Assembly: GCA_003483565.1 (NCBI GenBank) | Contig: DMYZ01000176.1 | Coordinates: 772-8,869, forward strand | Direction of reading: 5' to 3' | DNA from: Prevotella sp. | GTDB taxonomy: Bacteria > Bacteroidota > Bacteroidia > Bacteroidales > Bacteroidaceae | DNA length: 8,098 nt | Shown: positions 6,377 to 8,098 of the stretch, piece after piece | Layout of the letters: every line of letters begins with the position of its first letter | Position numbering within the stretch: position 1 is the first letter of the stretch | Made by a program: the position numbers and the translations under genes | Notes under the pieces: generated by a model | What the model saw: the letters and a program-made list of their open reading frames with translations, nothing else | Database searches by the model: none | Told to the model about the DNA's origin: nothing

Positions 6377-7393
6377 ATGGAAAGACTAATCATAAAATCA
6401 GACAGAATAGATACATGGCTTGCCAAGATTATCGAAACAGTGCCACGTGTACTAGCCCCAGTAAAGACGAATGAAAAAACAGAATTCAAAGAGATAAAAA
6501 ATACAGATTGCGTGGCATACGATACGATCACCACCACTTCGTCCGTCAAATCTGCAGCCTTCCCTAATACAGAGACTCTTTTTGCTTATGAGAAGCAAGG
6601 TCTTGAAACAAAATTATACGATGTTGCTGAGAAAAATTTTCTCAATACGGTCATCTGGCGTGCACGTCCTTGTGATGCTGTTGGTTTTGGACCACTTACC
6701 AAAATATTCAACTGGGATTATAAAGACAAACTATACAACGAACGCTTTTCACGCCTGGCAGTTGTATCTTTTGCATGCAACAAGGCAGACAAGTGCTGCT
6801 TCTGCACATCTGTAGGTGGCGGACCTGGCTATACTGCCGGAAGTGACATTATGCTCACAATGATCAATGATAGCGAAACGCTGGTAGAAGTACTTACAGA
6901 CAAGGGAAAGAAACTTACAGACCTGTGTAAAGATTGTTTTATCAAAGCTGATGACAGCATCGATAAAGAAGCAGCATTAGCTAATGTACCAGTAAGGTTT
7001 ACACGCGAACAAATACACGAAAAACTGGCTAAAGCCTTTGAAAGCCCAGTCTGGAAAGCCCAGTCGGAACGCTGTTTGGGATGTGGAGCATGTGCCTTTG
7101 TATGCCCGACCTGTGCTTGTTTCGATATACAAGAAGATGCTCATGGCAACCATGGACGCAGAGTACGGTGCTGGGATTCATGCGGTTTCACACTGTTCAC
7201 ACAACATACATCCGGTTATAATCCGCGCCCTACGCAAGCCACACGATGGCGTCAGCGCGTCATGCATAAATTTTCTTATATGCCCGACCGCCTTGACATA
7301 TACGGTTGTACAGGCTGCGGTCGATGTTCACGTGCCTGTCCGGTAGATATGAACATAGCAGAACACTTAACAAATATCGCAAACAATGAATAA
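6377..7393 (+). CDS. flxB: HydB-like 4Fe-4S dicluster protein of the Flx module (FlxB-like)
   Basis: This 338-residue protein resembles the beta subunit of cytoplasmic sulfhydrogenases (HydB, AsrA-like). It has ARPCDAVGF (96-104), the cysteine set with CCFCTSVGGGPGY (140-152), then CLGCGACAFVCPTCAC (233-248) and CTGCGRCSRACPVDMNI (311-327). The last two motifs bind [4Fe-4S] clusters, and the segment CWDSCGF after the first is also typical. Such subunits move electrons between the flavin subunit (HydG-like, here FlxA) and the rest of the complex. The next gene, flxA, starts inside its last codons, as HydB and HydG genes usually sit side by side. HydA/HydD hydrogenase subunits are absent, so this is not a sulfhydrogenase operon. 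The ATG at 6377 follows the flxC stop by 4 nt. Confidence 0.82.
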   Translation: MERLIIKSDRIDTWLAKIIETVPRVLAPVKTNEKTEFKEIKNTDCVAYDTITTTSSVKSAAFPNTETLFAYEKQGLETKLYDVAEKNFLNTVIWRARPCDAVGFGPLTKIFNWDYKDKLYNERFSRLAVVSFACNKADKCCFCTSVGGGPGYTAGSDIMLTMINDSETLVEVLTDKGKKLTDLCKDCFIKADDSIDKEAALANVPVRFTREQIHEKLAKAFESPVWKAQSERCLGCGACAFVCPTCACFDIQEDAHGNHGRRVRCWDSCGFTLFTQHTSGYNPRPTQATRWRQRVMHKFSYMPDRLDIYGCTGCGRCSRACPVDMNIAEHLTNIANNE

Positions 7394-8098
7394 CAATATC
7401 TATATACCCTATATCATGATTGTCGACAAGATAATCGTCGAAGCTCCAGGGGTAAAAACATTACGTTTACGTTTTCAGAATGAAGAAGAAGGCAATCATT
7501 TTGAATTCAAAGCCGGAAATTTCGCCGAATATTCAGCGTTTGGTGAAGGAGAATGTACCTTTTGTATCGCTTCTGCTCCTACCCGCAAAGGATATATCGA
7601 GTGCACTTTTCGTAAAGCAGGCCGTGTGACATCAGGGCTTGACCGTTTGGAAGAAGGTATGACGATGGGGGTACGTGCCCCTCTGGGGAATTATTTCCCT
7701 ATCGAAGATTGGAAAGGTAAAAACCTCGTGTTTATAGCCGGTGGTATTGCCTTGCCTCCAATGCGTGCCGTTATAGATAATGTTCTTGATCGCAGAGATG
7801 AGTTTGGGGATATAACGATTGTGTATGGCGCAAAGACCGTAAACGATCTTGTATACAAGGATGAGTTAAAGGAATGGGAAGAACGCCCCGATGTAAATCT
7901 CTTTGCCACAGTAGATCCAGGTGGAGAGACGCCGGAATGGAAAGGAAAAATAGGATTTACTCCTAACGTATTGGGAGAAGTTGCCCCAAGCAGTAATAAC
8001 GCCGTTGCCATTGTCTGCGGCCCTCCTATTATGATTAAATTTACATTCCCCGTTCTTGAGAAACTAGGTTTTAAAGATGAAAACATATATACTACACT
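7386..8098 (+). CDS. flxA: FAD/NAD-binding oxidoreductase subunit (FlxA), cut by the window edge
   Basis: The frame starts at ATG 7386 inside the flxB stop region (8-nt overlap) and stays open to the last base, giving 237 residues; the C-terminus lies outside. It belongs to the ferredoxin-NADP reductase-like group with HydG, AsrB and PyrK. The beta-barrel flavin domain covers about 1-110, with CTFCIASAP (58-66) at the place of the flavin-binding RxYS-like strand and the conserved R-APLGNYFP region near 98-106. The NAD domain has GGIALPPMR (119-127) and CGPPIM (211-216), where the nicotinamide is held. By family, the missing 40-50 residues should carry a short cysteine motif for an Fe-S cluster. 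Its role is to oxidise NADH and feed FlxB/FlxC. The start fits because MNNNIYIPY aligns in style with the N-termini of relatives; Met11 is a weaker alternative. Confidence 0.9.
   Translation, partial: MNNNIYIPYIMIVDKIIVEAPGVKTLRLRFQNEEEGNHFEFKAGNFAEYSAFGEGECTFCIASAPTRKGYIECTFRKAGRVTSGLDRLEEGMTMGVRAPLGNYFPIEDWKGKNLVFIAGGIALPPMRAVIDNVLDRRDEFGDITIVYGAKTVNDLVYKDELKEWEERPDVNLFATVDPGGETPEWKGKIGFTPNVLGEVAPSSNNAVAIVCGPPIMIKFTFPVLEKLGFKDENIYTT

Noticed and set aside
6628..6644. Inverted repeat TGAGAAAA-A-TTTTCTCA
   Set aside because: It lies within flxB and encodes a normal part of the protein; the 1-nt centre cannot form a hairpin loop and the A/T composition makes chance likely.
7691..8086. 131-codon reverse-strand open frame at the right edge
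   Set aside because: The + strand here encodes the clear FAD/NAD motifs of flxA, which continues past the edge; the reverse frame has no recognisable feature.
1..8098. CRISPR arrays, tRNA or rRNA genes, insertion sequences
   Set aside because: No regularly spaced repeats, no cloverleaf-like or rRNA-like sequence, and no transposase motifs or terminal inverted repeats were seen.

Overview
The window looks like the chromosome of an anaerobic Bacteroidota, probably Bacteroidales. The evidence is A/T-leaning codon choice, near absence of Shine-Dalgarno sequences, A-rich start contexts, and two promoter candidates of the Bacteroides type (a -7 box TAnnTTTG with a TTG or TGTG about 20 bp upstream). 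Genus cannot be fixed from the sequence.

Layout. Positions 1-346 hold no convincing gene, only a possible promoter, a perfect 10-bp hairpin next to its predicted start site, and a degenerate reverse-strand reading frame. Positions 347-1531 encode a complete 12-helix MFS exporter of the Bcr/CflA drug-resistance type, transcribed alone. A 170-bp gap then carries the best promoter in the window and a ~100-nt leader. From 1702 to beyond the right edge runs a tight seven-gene operon, all on the + strand, with junctions from a 12-nt gap to an 8-nt overlap: hdrC, hdrB, hdrA, an mvhD-like gene (flxD), two ferredoxin-like genes (flxC, flxB) and the start of a flavin/NAD oxidoreductase gene (flxA). flxA has no stop codon in the window and is cut by the edge.

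How the genes work together. The set matches the HdrABC-FlxABCD (also called Flox) complex, a soluble NADH dehydrogenase/heterodisulfide reductase of anaerobic bacteria. By family knowledge, FlxA takes electrons from NADH onto FAD. FlxB, FlxC and the [2Fe-2S] protein FlxD carry them to the FAD of HdrA, which is thought to bifurcate them: one branch to ferredoxin, the other through HdrC to the cysteine-rich HdrB, where a disulfide is reduced. Every cluster-binding motif of HdrA, HdrB, HdrC and FlxD can be seen intact, so the operon looks functional. No hydrogenase or formate dehydrogenase subunit and no DsrC-like disulfide protein is encoded here. The electron donor is therefore most likely NADH, and the disulfide acceptor in this organism is open. 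That open question is the most interesting thing in the window.
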